Shown here piece by piece: positions 6,867-14,588 of a stretch of 14,840 nt of DNA. The position numbers and the translations under genes were made by a program. The stretch is from Clostridium sp. CAG:253 (GTDB taxonomy: Bacteria; Bacillota; Clostridia; Lachnospirales; Lachnospiraceae). The stretch is taken from contig FR887314.1 of assembly GCA_000436755.1 (NCBI GenBank), positions 150,895 through 165,734 of the forward strand, in the 5' to 3' direction. The first letter of the stretch is position 1. Every line of letters begins with the position of its first letter. The notes below the pieces were generated by a model that saw only the letters and a list, made by a program, of their open reading frames with translations, was not told the origin of the DNA and did no database searches.

Positions 6867-7673
6867 TTATTGATTTTCATATTTTGCTAACAGACGTACA
6901 TTGTATTTTTCTACTTTTGAAAATACACTCTCGTCAAAATCATCAGGTGAAGTTGTAGGAATATACCAGTCTAAGCCGTCAAAATATTCCTGTAAATCCT
7001 GATTATTAAACATTCTTCCATACCTTGCATATATTTCATTTTTGGCAACCCAGCGTTCCTCTTTGGAAAGAGCAAGAACTTCAGATTTTGTGATTTTACG
7101 GACATCTGAGTCGGGAATTATATATTCATCATAATAATCGTAATCATCTGAATCGTCATAGTCATCCTCATCTGAGTAGTCATCGTCATAATCATTCGGC
7201 TCAGGTGTTTTTTTGACTTTTTTCTTAGGTTTTTTTGTTGGTTTTTCGGTAGGTGCTTCAGTTATCTCCGGCGTAGCTGTCGGCTCGTCTGCAATTCCCT
7301 GTGCTGATTTTTGGAAATCGTCCTGTTTTGATATTTCTGTTGCAGGTTTATTATTATTTTTTATAAACTTTGGATAAAGTAAAAAAACTGCACCGACTAT
7401 CACCGCAAGACATACAACAATAACAGATATATACACAGCAGTCTTTGATGAAGCTTTTTTTGCAGGAGCAGCAGGAGTTTCAAAAACAGGATTTTGATTT
7501 TTGCTCTGGTTTTGTATCGGTGTGTTGCCTGCACTGGCGGAAATATCTGAAGGTTTAGGAGATATGTCTTGATTTGGCTCAGAAGAAACAACAGAAGACT
7601 GCTTTGCACCGCATTCTTCACAAAAGACGGCATCGTCTTCAAGTTTTGCACCACATTCTTCACAATACTTCAT
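6867..7673 (-). CDS. Zinc-ribbon, single-span membrane protein with YARHG domain
   Basis: This 268-residue protein has an N-terminal zinc ribbon (Cys 4, 7, 18, 21) and a Ser/Pro/Asn-rich linker, then one membrane span (about 79-99). Outside the span come a Thr/Pro/Lys stretch with a basic cluster (KKPKKKVKK), an Asp/Tyr-rich tract (about 157-186) and a YARHG domain. The YARHG core reads KNEIYARYG, with LQEYFDGLDWY downstream; the signature His is Tyr here. YARHG domains are extracellular modules of unknown function, found in proteins with this layout, so the N-terminus should be inside and the YARHG domain outside. GAAAGG precedes the start at a normal distance. It heads the two-gene operon and is divergent from the Gld-like ABC genes. 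Confidence 0.88.
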   Translation of the reverse strand: MKYCEECGAKLEDDAVFCEECGAKQSSVVSSEPNQDISPKPSDISASAGNTPIQNQSKNQNPVFETPAAPAKKASSKTAVYISVIVVCLAVIVGAVFLLYPKFIKNNNKPATEISKQDDFQKSAQGIADEPTATPEITEAPTEKPTKKPKKKVKKTPEPNDYDDDYSDEDDYDDSDDYDYYDEYIIPDSDVRKITKSEVLALSKEERWVAKNEIYARYGRMFNNQDLQEYFDGLDWYIPTTSPDDFDESVFSKVEKYNVRLLAKYENQ

Positions 7674-7724
7674 TTTTTTATTTTCCTTTCGTAGTAATTT
7701 GCACTATTAAATGTGCACACAAAT

Positions 7725-7730
7725 ATTATA
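7725..7730 (-). promoter_or_regulatory. Possible -10 box for the zinc-ribbon/YARHG operon
   Basis: On the - strand a consensus TATAAT lies about 50 nt upstream of the start at 7673. No good -35 is found at 16-18 bp, so this is a weak call in a very AT-rich gap. Confidence 0.35.
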
Positions 7731-7786
7731 TTAGTTTGAAATGCAAAAATCTAATGATGTCAGCATAATAGGCACATCGAAATTTA

Positions 7787-7800
7787 TTTGTGTTCACAAA
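7787..7800. promoter_or_regulatory. Dyad next to the ABC operon promoter
   Basis: TTTGTG and CACAAA form a perfect 6-bp inverted repeat around TT, ending 3 bp before the TTGACA at 7804. Its place just upstream of a -35 box suggests a regulator site, but no regulator can be named. Confidence 0.35.
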
Positions 7801-7803
7801 ATC

Positions 7804-7833
7804 TTGACAATCTTATGTTATTCTCTTTTGTAT
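7804..7833 (+). promoter_or_regulatory. Promoter for the Gld-like ABC operon
   Basis: A consensus -35 TTGACA (7804-7809) is followed after 18 bp by TTGTAT (7828-7833), a weak -10; TATACA at 7831 would be too far away. The AGGAGG for the first gene begins at 7843, so the leader would be very short. The -35 is clear, the -10 uncertain. Confidence 0.45.
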
Positions 7834-7842
7834 ACAAAAAAC

Positions 7843-7848
7843 AGGAGG
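7843..7848 (+). promoter_or_regulatory. Ribosome binding site that sets the GTG start at 7857
   Basis: A perfect AGGAGG lies 8 nt before GTG 7857. Upstream in-frame ATG codons (from 7788) lie in or before the promoter and are not plausible starts. Confidence 0.85.
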
Positions 7849-7856
7849 TAAGTACA

Positions 7857-8999
7857 GTGATTGAAGTAAAAAATCTCGTTAAAAAGTATGGTTCACATGC
7901 TGCGGTAAACGATCTTTCATTTACTGTTGAAACAGGAAAAGTTGTTGGATTTCTGGGACCAAACGGTGCAGGAAAATCAACTACTATGAATATGATAACA
8001 GGTTATATTGCACCGACGGAGGGAGAGGTTCTCATCGACGGTATTGATATTATGGATGAACCTGAACTTGCAAAGAAGAATATAGGGTATCTTCCGGAAA
8101 TTCCACCACTTTATCCTGATCTAAGGGTAAGAGAGTATCTTTCATTTGTTGCGGATTTGAAAAAAGTTCCTAAAAAAGAAAGAGACATTGAAGTGCATAA
8201 GATAATGTCGAAAACAAAAACACTTGATGTTTCGGAAAGGCTTATAAAGCATCTGTCGAAAGGTTATAAACAGAGAGTAGGTCTTGCAGGCGCAATGATT
8301 GGAAATCCGGATATTCTTATTCTCGACGAGCCGACTGTAGGTCTTGACCCAAGCCAGATTATAGAGATGCGTGAGCTTATCAGAGAGCTCAGCAAAAATC
8401 ATACGGTACTTTTAAGTTCACATATCATGCAGGAGATAAGTGCTGTCTGTGATGAGATAATTATCATAAATGAAGGAAAAATGATAACAAAAGACACACC
8501 TGAAAACATAACAAAGAAAATGGTTGATACGAATGGTGTTCATATTATTGTTAAAGGTGACAAGACAAAACTAAAAGAAGCATTAAGAACAGTTTCAGGC
8601 ATTAAAAATGTATCTTATGATAATGAAAAGGACAATGAAAATGATAATGAAAAGGAGACAATTGGTCTTACAATTTATTGTGCCGAGGATGAAGATATAA
8701 GAGTTGAATTGTTCTATGCGCTTGCAAAAGCAGAGTGTCCGGTAATAGAGATGAATAAGCTTGATACATCACTCGAGGATGCATTCCTTGCACTGACAAA
8801 AGGCGGCTCAAAGCAATATGGCGGAAGAAAGCTAAAAAAACTTAAGAGTGGGCATAAAAACGAAAAAGAAAATTCATCAGACGGAGACATTGAACAGCAG
8901 GACATAAATAATGATGAACAATCCACTGTCGAAAAAACTGATGAAGAGAGGCAAGTGGAGACAGACGAAAATTCAAATGTGAGAGGAGGAGAAGAATAA
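7857..8999 (+). CDS. ABC-2 type transporter ATPase, GldA-like, with charged C-terminal tail
   Basis: This is the ATP-hydrolysing subunit of an ABC-2 type transporter, about 380 residues from the GTG start. It has Walker A GPNGAGKST (34-42), signature LSKGYKQRVG (133-142), Walker B ILILDEP (153-159) and switch His in SSHIMQEI. The YLPEIPPLY segment at the Q-loop is typical of the GldA/DrrA/CcmA-like group. ATPases of this type are usually about 300-320 residues; here the last ~60 residues are a hydrophilic tail rich in Lys, then Asp/Glu/Asn/Gln. An in-frame 12-bp repeat encodes DNEK/DNEN/DNEK from residue 255. The stop overlaps the permease start by 1 nt (TAATG). With its neighbours it resembles the GldAFG set of Bacteroidetes, but Firmicute versions have no known gliding role. 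Confidence 0.93.
   Translation: MIEVKNLVKKYGSHAAVNDLSFTVETGKVVGFLGPNGAGKSTTMNMITGYIAPTEGEVLIDGIDIMDEPELAKKNIGYLPEIPPLYPDLRVREYLSFVADLKKVPKKERDIEVHKIMSKTKTLDVSERLIKHLSKGYKQRVGLAGAMIGNPDILILDEPTVGLDPSQIIEMRELIRELSKNHTVLLSSHIMQEISAVCDEIIIINEGKMITKDTPENITKKMVDTNGVHIIVKGDKTKLKEALRTVSGIKNVSYDNEKDNENDNEKETIGLTIYCAEDEDIRVELFYALAKAECPVIEMNKLDTSLEDAFLALTKGGSKQYGGRKLKKLKSGHKNEKENSSDGDIEQQDINNDEQSTVEKTDEERQVETDENSNVRGGEE
8619..8654 (+). repeat. In-frame 12-bp tandem repeat, three units
   Basis: gataatgaaaag, gacaatgaaaat and gataatgaaaag follow each other; units 1 and 3 are identical and unit 2 differs at two positions. They encode DNEK, DNEN and DNEK in a linker of the ABC ATPase. Confidence 0.85.
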
Positions 9000-9865
9000 T
9001 GCTTGCAATATATAAAAAAGAGTTGAGACAATATTTTAATTCAATGATAGGTTTTGTGTTTCTTGCATTTTTCCTCGTTATCATAGGAATATATACATGG
9101 GCTTACAACTTTTCAGGCGGACTTGGAAATTTTGAGGTGACGCTTGGCGGTATATCATTTATGTATGTGCTGCTTATACCTATACTTACAATGAGAATAG
9201 TTGCGGAAGAGAACAGGCAGAAAACAGACCAGCTGCTCTACACGGCACCAATATCACTTACAAAGATAATAATCGGTAAATATTTTGCCGTTATGACACT
9301 CTTTTCATGTGCATTTATTCCGATATGCATATATCCATTGATTATACACATGTATGGAACAGATGTCAGACTTGCACCTGCATACAGCAGTATTATAGGA
9401 TTTTATCTTTTAGGTGCGGCAACAATAGCAATCGGTCTTTTTATTTCATCACTTACTGAAAGTCAGGTGATTGCATCTGTTGTAAGTTTTATCACACTTT
9501 TGCTCACATTCCTTTTGAGTAATATTACAAGTCTGCTTCCAACGGATGCAATAGCACAGTGTGTGATGATAGCAGTATTATGGCTTGTCATATGTTTTGT
9601 TTTTTATCATATGATGAATAATGTAACGATACTTATTATGATGGCAGTTATCGGAGAAGCAGCAATATGGATTGTATATGCAGTAAAATCTTCATTATAT
9701 GAAAGCCTGCTCACAAATATATTAAATACGCTTGCACTGTCTACAAGATATGATGATTTTAGTCTTGGAATATTAAACTATGATGCGATAGTCTATTATG
9801 TTTCGATAGCATTTTTGTTTGTATTCCTCACAATTCAGATGATTAAGAAAAAGCGTTTTAATTAG
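8999..9865 (+). CDS. ABC-2 type permease, GldF-like
   Basis: This 288-residue polytopic membrane protein is the permease partner of the ATPase just upstream. About six hydrophobic spans are visible: one near residues 15-35, a pair around 55-65 and 95-120, and others around 135-150, 155-180 and 195-230, with a last one at 260-282. The segment RIVAEENRQKTDQLLYTAPIS after the second span is the coupling-type region typical of ABC-2 permeases, and the N-terminal MLAIYKKELRQYF matches GldF-like proteins. The ATG overlaps the ATPase stop by one base, with GGAGGAG just upstream, showing coupled translation. The substrate is unknown. Confidence 0.9.
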   Translation: MLAIYKKELRQYFNSMIGFVFLAFFLVIIGIYTWAYNFSGGLGNFEVTLGGISFMYVLLIPILTMRIVAEENRQKTDQLLYTAPISLTKIIIGKYFAVMTLFSCAFIPICIYPLIIHMYGTDVRLAPAYSSIIGFYLLGAATIAIGLFISSLTESQVIASVVSFITLLLTFLLSNITSLLPTDAIAQCVMIAVLWLVICFVFYHMMNNVTILIMMAVIGEAAIWIVYAVKSSLYESLLTNILNTLALSTRYDDFSLGILNYDAIVYYVSIAFLFVFLTIQMIKKKRFN

Positions 9866-9880
9866 AAAGGAGCAGCAAAA

Positions 9881-11353
9881 ATGAGTGAAGGATTAAAAGC
9901 GGTTAAAACAAAAAAGAGTTCCGGAGGAATAAAAAAATCATTTACAAATAGAAAATTTAAATCAGGAGCATATAGTTCGTTTATCACTGTTCTTGTGATA
10001 GCGATAGTAGTTGTGGTAAATCTTGTGTTTGGAAAACTCGATTTGAGTACGGATTTAAGTTCAAATAGTTTATTTACATTATCAAAGGATACAAAGAAAG
10101 CATTGAAATCGGCGAAAAATGATGTGACGCTTTATTATATGGTTAGTAATGGTAAGGAAACTGATTATATTGAAAAGGTACTTAAACAGTATCCAAAGGT
10201 ATCATCAAAAGTAAAACTTAAAAAGATTGACCCAGTTGTAAATCCGGGATTTGCGAGCAAATATCTGTCAGACAGCGAGTCAGGCTCTATTGCACAGAAT
10301 GACGTTATCGTTGTGAATAATTCTACAAAGAGTTCGTCATATGTGCCGAATACGGATATGTATTACACCAATACGGATTATTCGACATATTCACAGACGC
10401 AGTATCTTGATGTTGAAGGAAAGATAACATCATCAATTCAGAAAGTCCTTGCAGAGAAAAAGACAAAAATGTATATTCTCAAAGGGCATGATGAACTTGA
10501 AGTAGGAACCACAATGTCTGCTTCATTTAGCAAAATGAATATTGAAACGGATGAACTTACTCTTTATTCGGAGGATAAAGTGCCATCTGACTGTGACATT
10601 CTCCTCATAAACGGAGCGACAAAGGACATAAGTAAAGAAGAAAAGAATAAAATTCTTGCATATATGAAGAAAGGAGGAAATGCAGTAATAAATCTTCAAT
10701 ATGGAACAAAAGATACACCAAATTTAAGAGCACTGCTTAAATATTACGGACTCAACGAGCAGATTGGTATGGTTTGTGAGACACAGGGAAATTATTCTAC
10801 TTATACAAGTTATGTAATTCCGACAGTTGATTCATCAAGTGAAATAACAGCAGATGTATCGGGAATTGTTATAATGCCGGTGCCTGTTGGAATATCAAAA
10901 CTTTCTGATAAAAACATAAGAAAATCACTTACAATAACAGAACTTGCAACAACATCAAAAGGTTCATATCTTAAATTAGACCCGTCGTCAGGAAAGGCAG
11001 TAAAGGAAAAGGGTGATATAGACGGACCGTTTGATATTGGTGTATCGGTGACAGATAAGATTGATGATGATAAGAGTGCAAATCTTGTTGTATATGCATC
11101 AGCATACGCATTTTCGGATGATGTAATCTCAACAAATCAGTTTGACAACGGTTCACTATTGTCAAATGCGGTTAAGTCAATGTCTGCATCAGATGTTGAG
11201 GAGACCTCAATAAATGCAAAGAGTCTTTCATATTCATATGTTTCACTTACACAGGGAACACAGATTTTATGGGCAACAGTAGTAATCATATTGATACCCG
11301 GAGGTCTTTTGATTACTGGATTTATAATCTGGATGAGCAGAAGAAGAAAGTAA
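9881..11353 (+). CDS. GldG-like ABC transporter auxiliary protein
   Basis: This 490-residue membrane protein of the GldG/ABC-auxiliary family has one N-terminal span (about 32-51), a large extracellular part, and one C-terminal span (about 463-484) ending in RRRK. Just after the first span, LDLSTDLSSNSLFTLSKDTK is the usual GldG-type entry motif. The domain includes an ALKSAKNDVTLYYMVSN strand and a later ILLINGATKDISKEEKNKIL block, as in the periplasmic or extracellular GldG-like domain. It starts 15 nt after the permease with AAAGGAG upstream, so it is part of the same operon. It probably works with the ATPase and permease as one complex; what is moved or energised is unknown. Confidence 0.85.
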   Translation: MSEGLKAVKTKKSSGGIKKSFTNRKFKSGAYSSFITVLVIAIVVVVNLVFGKLDLSTDLSSNSLFTLSKDTKKALKSAKNDVTLYYMVSNGKETDYIEKVLKQYPKVSSKVKLKKIDPVVNPGFASKYLSDSESGSIAQNDVIVVNNSTKSSSYVPNTDMYYTNTDYSTYSQTQYLDVEGKITSSIQKVLAEKKTKMYILKGHDELEVGTTMSASFSKMNIETDELTLYSEDKVPSDCDILLINGATKDISKEEKNKILAYMKKGGNAVINLQYGTKDTPNLRALLKYYGLNEQIGMVCETQGNYSTYTSYVIPTVDSSSEITADVSGIVIMPVPVGISKLSDKNIRKSLTITELATTSKGSYLKLDPSSGKAVKEKGDIDGPFDIGVSVTDKIDDDKSANLVVYASAYAFSDDVISTNQFDNGSLLSNAVKSMSASDVEETSINAKSLSYSYVSLTQGTQILWATVVIILIPGGLLITGFIIWMSRRRK

Positions 11354-11365
11354 AGGAGGGGTAGA

Positions 11366-11974
11366 ATGGGCAAAAAAGTGTCTAAACAAAAAAGACAGTT
11401 ATTGACAATTGTCGGATTATGTGTTCTCCTATTAGCATTGGTTATAAGTTTTTTTGTTGTTACAAGGTACAAGGATAAGACTGAAAAAGAAGCGGAGACA
11501 AATATCAGTCTTTATACGATAAAGGATGCGGCTATTAAATCTTTTCATTTTAAAAACAGTACAGCCGAACTTACTTTTGTAAAGCAGAAAAATAAATGGG
11601 TGTTAAGTGATGATACAAAGTACAGCCTTGACCAGAGCAAGGTAGAGACCTTGATTGATGATGTAAAAGAGATGTCTGCCACAGCCAATGTTACATCTGA
11701 CTGTACTGATTTGTCACAGTATGGACTTAAAGAGCCGACATTACAGGTAGATATTACAGACAATGACGGCAATAAAAAGACGTTGACTATAGGAGATGAA
11801 TCGGTAGCTGGAGAGGGAAGATACGTTTACATTGATGATGAGGTAAAGAAAATTTACATGATTGCATCGACGTTTACATCTGACTTTGAGACTACAAAAA
11901 AGGAATTAAAAGCTGAAGCTAAGGCAACGGCTTCTCCGTCATCAACACCGGAAACAACGGCTTCGGGCAAGTAA
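11366..11974 (+). CDS. DUF4340-type membrane-anchored protein
   Basis: This 202-residue protein has one N-terminal span (about 11-32) after a basic start and an outer domain that fits DUF4340: ELTFVKQKNKWVLSDDTKYSLDQSKVETLIDDV, then YGLKEPTLQVDITDNDGNKKTLTIGD and a Tyr-rich strand. It ends in an Ala/Thr/Ser/Pro tail. DUF4340 proteins commonly follow GldG-like genes in ABC clusters, as here, with 12 nt between the genes and AAAGGAGG before the start. The domain is shorter than many DUF4340 proteins, which often hold two repeats. The function is not known. Confidence 0.8.
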   Translation: MGKKVSKQKRQLLTIVGLCVLLLALVISFFVVTRYKDKTEKEAETNISLYTIKDAAIKSFHFKNSTAELTFVKQKNKWVLSDDTKYSLDQSKVETLIDDVKEMSATANVTSDCTDLSQYGLKEPTLQVDITDNDGNKKTLTIGDESVAGEGRYVYIDDEVKKIYMIASTFTSDFETTKKELKAEAKATASPSSTPETTASGK

Positions 11975-11998
11975 AAGTGAAGTATAAGAAATAATAAG

Positions 11999-13645
11999 AT
12001 GGGAATGAAAAGGATGAAAAAGAGGAAGAATGGGAATTTAAAAAATAAAAAACAGATGCTTATCATAATAGCTATGATAAGCATCATGGTTTTTATTTGT
12101 GTTGTAATGCAGGCATATATAGAGGGATATTTTGGGGATGGAAAGGGAAAAAGTACTAAAGCTGTAAATGAAAACAGTGTACAAAAAAAATCGGATAGGA
12201 CAGATGCTGAGGCTGCAAAAAAACCGGCAAAGAAAAAGAGTACGTCGAAAAAAAAGAAATCAGGCAAAAAAAAGAAAAAGAAAATCACGCATATTGCGGC
12301 AAATCCTGAGGGAAGCAGACCGATAAGGGTGCTTATAACAAACAGTGATTTTTCGGATATGTTTCACAACAGTATAAAAATTACTTCATCAAAAAGTTTT
12401 TATGTAAAGATAAATAATCAGACAAAGACTTATCCTGCCGGAAAGAAAATTGAATTTAAGGCAGCAGACAAAAAGCTAAAAGGAAAAAAAATCGTTATTG
12501 GTTCATATAGCGGAGGCAGAGTAAAAGTTCTCAGTATAAAAAGACTTGAGGGACATCCGGGTTATCGCGGAACAATGACAATAAAATATAAATCCAAAGG
12601 GCTTATTCTTACAAATACACTTCCGGTTGAACAGTATCTTTATGCGGTTATTCCAAGTGAGATGTCAACTGGGAACAACATTGAGGCATTGAAGGCTCAG
12701 GCGGTTTGTGCAAGAAGTTATGCCTACAATCAGATGAAAGCAGATAAATATGAAGAGTATGGAGCAGATGTTGATGACAGTGTGGCTTGTCAGGGGTACA
12801 ACAATATACCTGAAAATCAGGTGTACAACAATATACCTGAAAATGAAAAATCGAGAAAAGCTGTTGATTCAACATTTGGAGATGTTATGAAAAAGTCGGG
12901 AGATGTTATTACTGCATATTATTTTTCGACATCATGGGGATATACGGCTGACGGTCAGGATGTGTGGAACACACCGTCACAGATATCATATCTTAGCAGC
13001 CGTTTTCAGATAACACAGAGCTCAAAAAGAAAAACAGGGGTAAGAGGCTATGATTTATCAAATGAATCTACATTTAGAAACTTTATGAATAATGAGTCAT
13101 GTAAGACATATGACAGCAATGAAGAGTGGTATCGCTGGTCAGTTATAATCAAAGAAAAAAGTTTGAGAAATCGCATAGATTCAGCTCTTAGTTCATGTTA
13201 TCTTTCAAATAATGAGAATGTTCTTACAAAAACAAAAAACGGAAAATATAAGAAGAGTTCTGTTTTTAAAACAGGCAAAATAACTGATATAAAAATTAGT
13301 AAGCGTGAAAAGAGCGGTATGGCGTCGCAGATTATCATAACGGGAACATTAAATACTTACAAAGTAAATAATCAATATAATATAAGGAAAGTTCTTGCAC
13401 CGGTATATGAAACGATAAAGCGCAGATATGGTGACAGCATGAGCGGATATTTCATGCTGCCGAGTGCGGCGTTTTATATAGATAAAACTTCGGGAGCATT
13501 TAATATAACAGGAGGAGGTTTTGGGCATGGAACAGGCATGAGCCAAAGTGGAGCCGGAAATATGGCAAAGCAGGGAAATGATTACAGACAGATACTGCAT
13601 CATTATTTTTCAGGCGTAAAAATAGTTACTTTAAAAGACTATTAA
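11999..13645 (+). CDS. SpoIID/LytB-domain cell-wall protein, membrane anchored
   Basis: This 548-residue protein has a basic N-terminus, one membrane span (about 20-38), a Lys-rich linker (about 65-98) and a SpoIID/LytB domain from about residue 105 to the end. The core motif PSEMSTGNNIEALKAQAVCA holds the expected catalytic Glu of SpoIID-type lytic transglycosylases. The C-terminal GGGFGHGTGMSQSGA motif is also typical. The usual SGG or SCG turn reads STSWG, which may affect metal or substrate contacts. It could cut peptidoglycan glycan strands outside the cell. No ribosome binding site is clear; ATGs at 11999, 12005 and 12014 are all possible. It follows the DUF4340 gene by 24 nt and is probably co-transcribed. 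A 27-bp in-frame duplication sits in the domain. Whether it acts in sporulation is unknown. Confidence 0.88.
   Translation: MGMKRMKKRKNGNLKNKKQMLIIIAMISIMVFICVVMQAYIEGYFGDGKGKSTKAVNENSVQKKSDRTDAEAAKKPAKKKSTSKKKKSGKKKKKKITHIAANPEGSRPIRVLITNSDFSDMFHNSIKITSSKSFYVKINNQTKTYPAGKKIEFKAADKKLKGKKIVIGSYSGGRVKVLSIKRLEGHPGYRGTMTIKYKSKGLILTNTLPVEQYLYAVIPSEMSTGNNIEALKAQAVCARSYAYNQMKADKYEEYGADVDDSVACQGYNNIPENQVYNNIPENEKSRKAVDSTFGDVMKKSGDVITAYYFSTSWGYTADGQDVWNTPSQISYLSSRFQITQSSKRKTGVRGYDLSNESTFRNFMNNESCKTYDSNEEWYRWSVIIKEKSLRNRIDSALSSCYLSNNENVLTKTKNGKYKKSSVFKTGKITDIKISKREKSGMASQIIITGTLNTYKVNNQYNIRKVLAPVYETIKRRYGDSMSGYFMLPSAAFYIDKTSGAFNITGGGFGHGTGMSQSGAGNMAKQGNDYRQILHHYFSGVKIVTLKDY
12055..12098 (+). terminator. 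Candidate intragenic attenuator hairpin
   Basis: gatgcttatcat (12055-12066) pairs perfectly with atgataagcatc (12074-12085) around a 7-nt loop, and a T-rich stretch (tttttattt, 12090-12098) follows 4 nt later. It lies in the first 100 nt of the SpoIID-like reading frame, within the coding sequence of the membrane span. The stem is AT-rich (4 GC pairs of 12), so termination may be partial. Confidence 0.4.
12791..12844 (+). repeat. 27-bp in-frame tandem duplication in the SpoIID-like gene
   Basis: Bases 12791-12817 and 12818-12844 are identical apart from one base (12795 g, 12822 t). They encode QGYNNIPEN and QVYNNIPEN. SpoIID-type proteins normally have one QVY block followed by the acidic segment, so one of the two is extra. 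The reading frame is kept. Confidence 0.95.
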
Positions 13646-13668
13646 AAAAGTCATGAAAAGTCATGACT
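13644..13668 (-). terminator. Intrinsic terminator of the YihY-like gene
   Basis: agtcatga (13649-13656) and tcatgact (13661-13668) form a perfect 8-bp stem with a 4-nt loop. On the - strand the stem is followed by a run of T, so it ends the YihY-family transcript. The gene's TGA stop (13661-13663) lies inside the stem. No T-run follows on the + strand, so the SpoIID-like transcript is not clearly ended here. Confidence 0.75.
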
Positions 13669-14566
13669 TATGTCTAAAATGCAGTTTTTCAAGAATGTGA
13701 TTGAGAAGCCCTCCGAGAAAAAGTATATACATACATGCATAGAGCCATAACATCAGGAGTGCAACGGTTGTCATTGTGCCGTAAAACTTAGAGTAGTTGC
13801 TTATGTTGTCTACATAGTACGAATAAACATATGAAAAGGCAAGCCAGCCAAAACTTGCGACAATGGCACCGGGATATTGTTTTGAAAATTTAGTTTTTCT
13901 GTTTGGCAGTATAACATATAAAAGCCAGAAAAAAAGAAAAAGAATTATAAGACTTAATATGGCACGCATGTTTATTATTGATGCGAGCGGCTTTTCTGTA
14001 AACGGAAAATGCTGTCTTATATAATAATAAAGCTTATTTCCAAAGACGATGACGGTTAACATTACTATAATCAGAACAGCAAATATTATTGTGTAAAAAA
14101 AAGAGTATAGTCTTATAATGACATAATTTCTTGATTCATTCAGGCTGTAAACGGAATTAAGTCCCTGAATAAGTGATAGGAATGCTTTAGAACCAAGCCA
14201 GACAGCTATAATAATAGTAGCGGGCAAAATTGCGTTTGTCTGAATATTGTATATGTCACCTATTATGTTTCCGAGATAATCTCTGAAAGAAGCAGGAACA
14301 AAAGGTGATGTAAGTTCAAGAAGTGTATTTTCGGAAAAAGGAGTGTACCTTAAAAGAGAAAGTAAAAACATAAAAAACGGAAAGAATGAAAGCATCATAA
14401 AAAAAGCTGCCTGCCCTGCGAATGCAGATAAAGCAGTTTTTTTAAAATATGACATAAGTTTAGTGGTATTTGTGTATATAAAAGTTACAATTCTTATTAT
14501 TTTTGAAAAAAAATGAATTTCTTTGTCGTGGGGGTTATCATTCATAGTGTTCATGTTAATTCTCAT
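13661..14566 (-). CDS. YihY/BrkB-family inner membrane protein
   Basis: This 301-residue polytopic membrane protein belongs to the YihY/BrkB family, once mislabelled ribonuclease BN. The family motif region AFAGQAAFFMMLSFFPFFMFLLSLL (here about residues 48-72) is clear, as are LGSKAFLSLIQGLNSVYSLNESRN and PGAIVASFGWLAFSYVYSYYVDNISNYSKFYGT. About six spans are predicted. Known roles are uncertain; a transport or envelope function is assumed for the family. No strong ribosome binding site is visible, and alternative starts lie a few codons in. It follows the PHP-domain gene by 22 nt on the same strand, so they are probably one operon. Confidence 0.93.
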   Translation of the reverse strand: MRINMNTMNDNPHDKEIHFFSKIIRIVTFIYTNTTKLMSYFKKTALSAFAGQAAFFMMLSFFPFFMFLLSLLRYTPFSENTLLELTSPFVPASFRDYLGNIIGDIYNIQTNAILPATIIIAVWLGSKAFLSLIQGLNSVYSLNESRNYVIIRLYSFFYTIIFAVLIIVMLTVIVFGNKLYYYIRQHFPFTEKPLASIINMRAILSLIILFLFFWLLYVILPNRKTKFSKQYPGAIVASFGWLAFSYVYSYYVDNISNYSKFYGTMTTVALLMLWLYACMYILFLGGLLNHILEKLHFRHKS

Positions 14567-14588
14567 ATTTTTATTATGCTGACAGATT

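Noticed and set aside
7788-7856. Longer ATPase starting at ATG 7788
   Set aside because: That start lies upstream of the TTGACA box, lacks a ribosome binding site, and adds residues not typical of the family; GTG 7857 has a perfect AGGAGG at 8 nt.
11854-12288. Phe-rich - strand frame across the DUF4340/SpoIID junction
   Set aside because: The Phe runs are the reverse of Lys codons in the SpoIID-like linker; it is a shadow frame.
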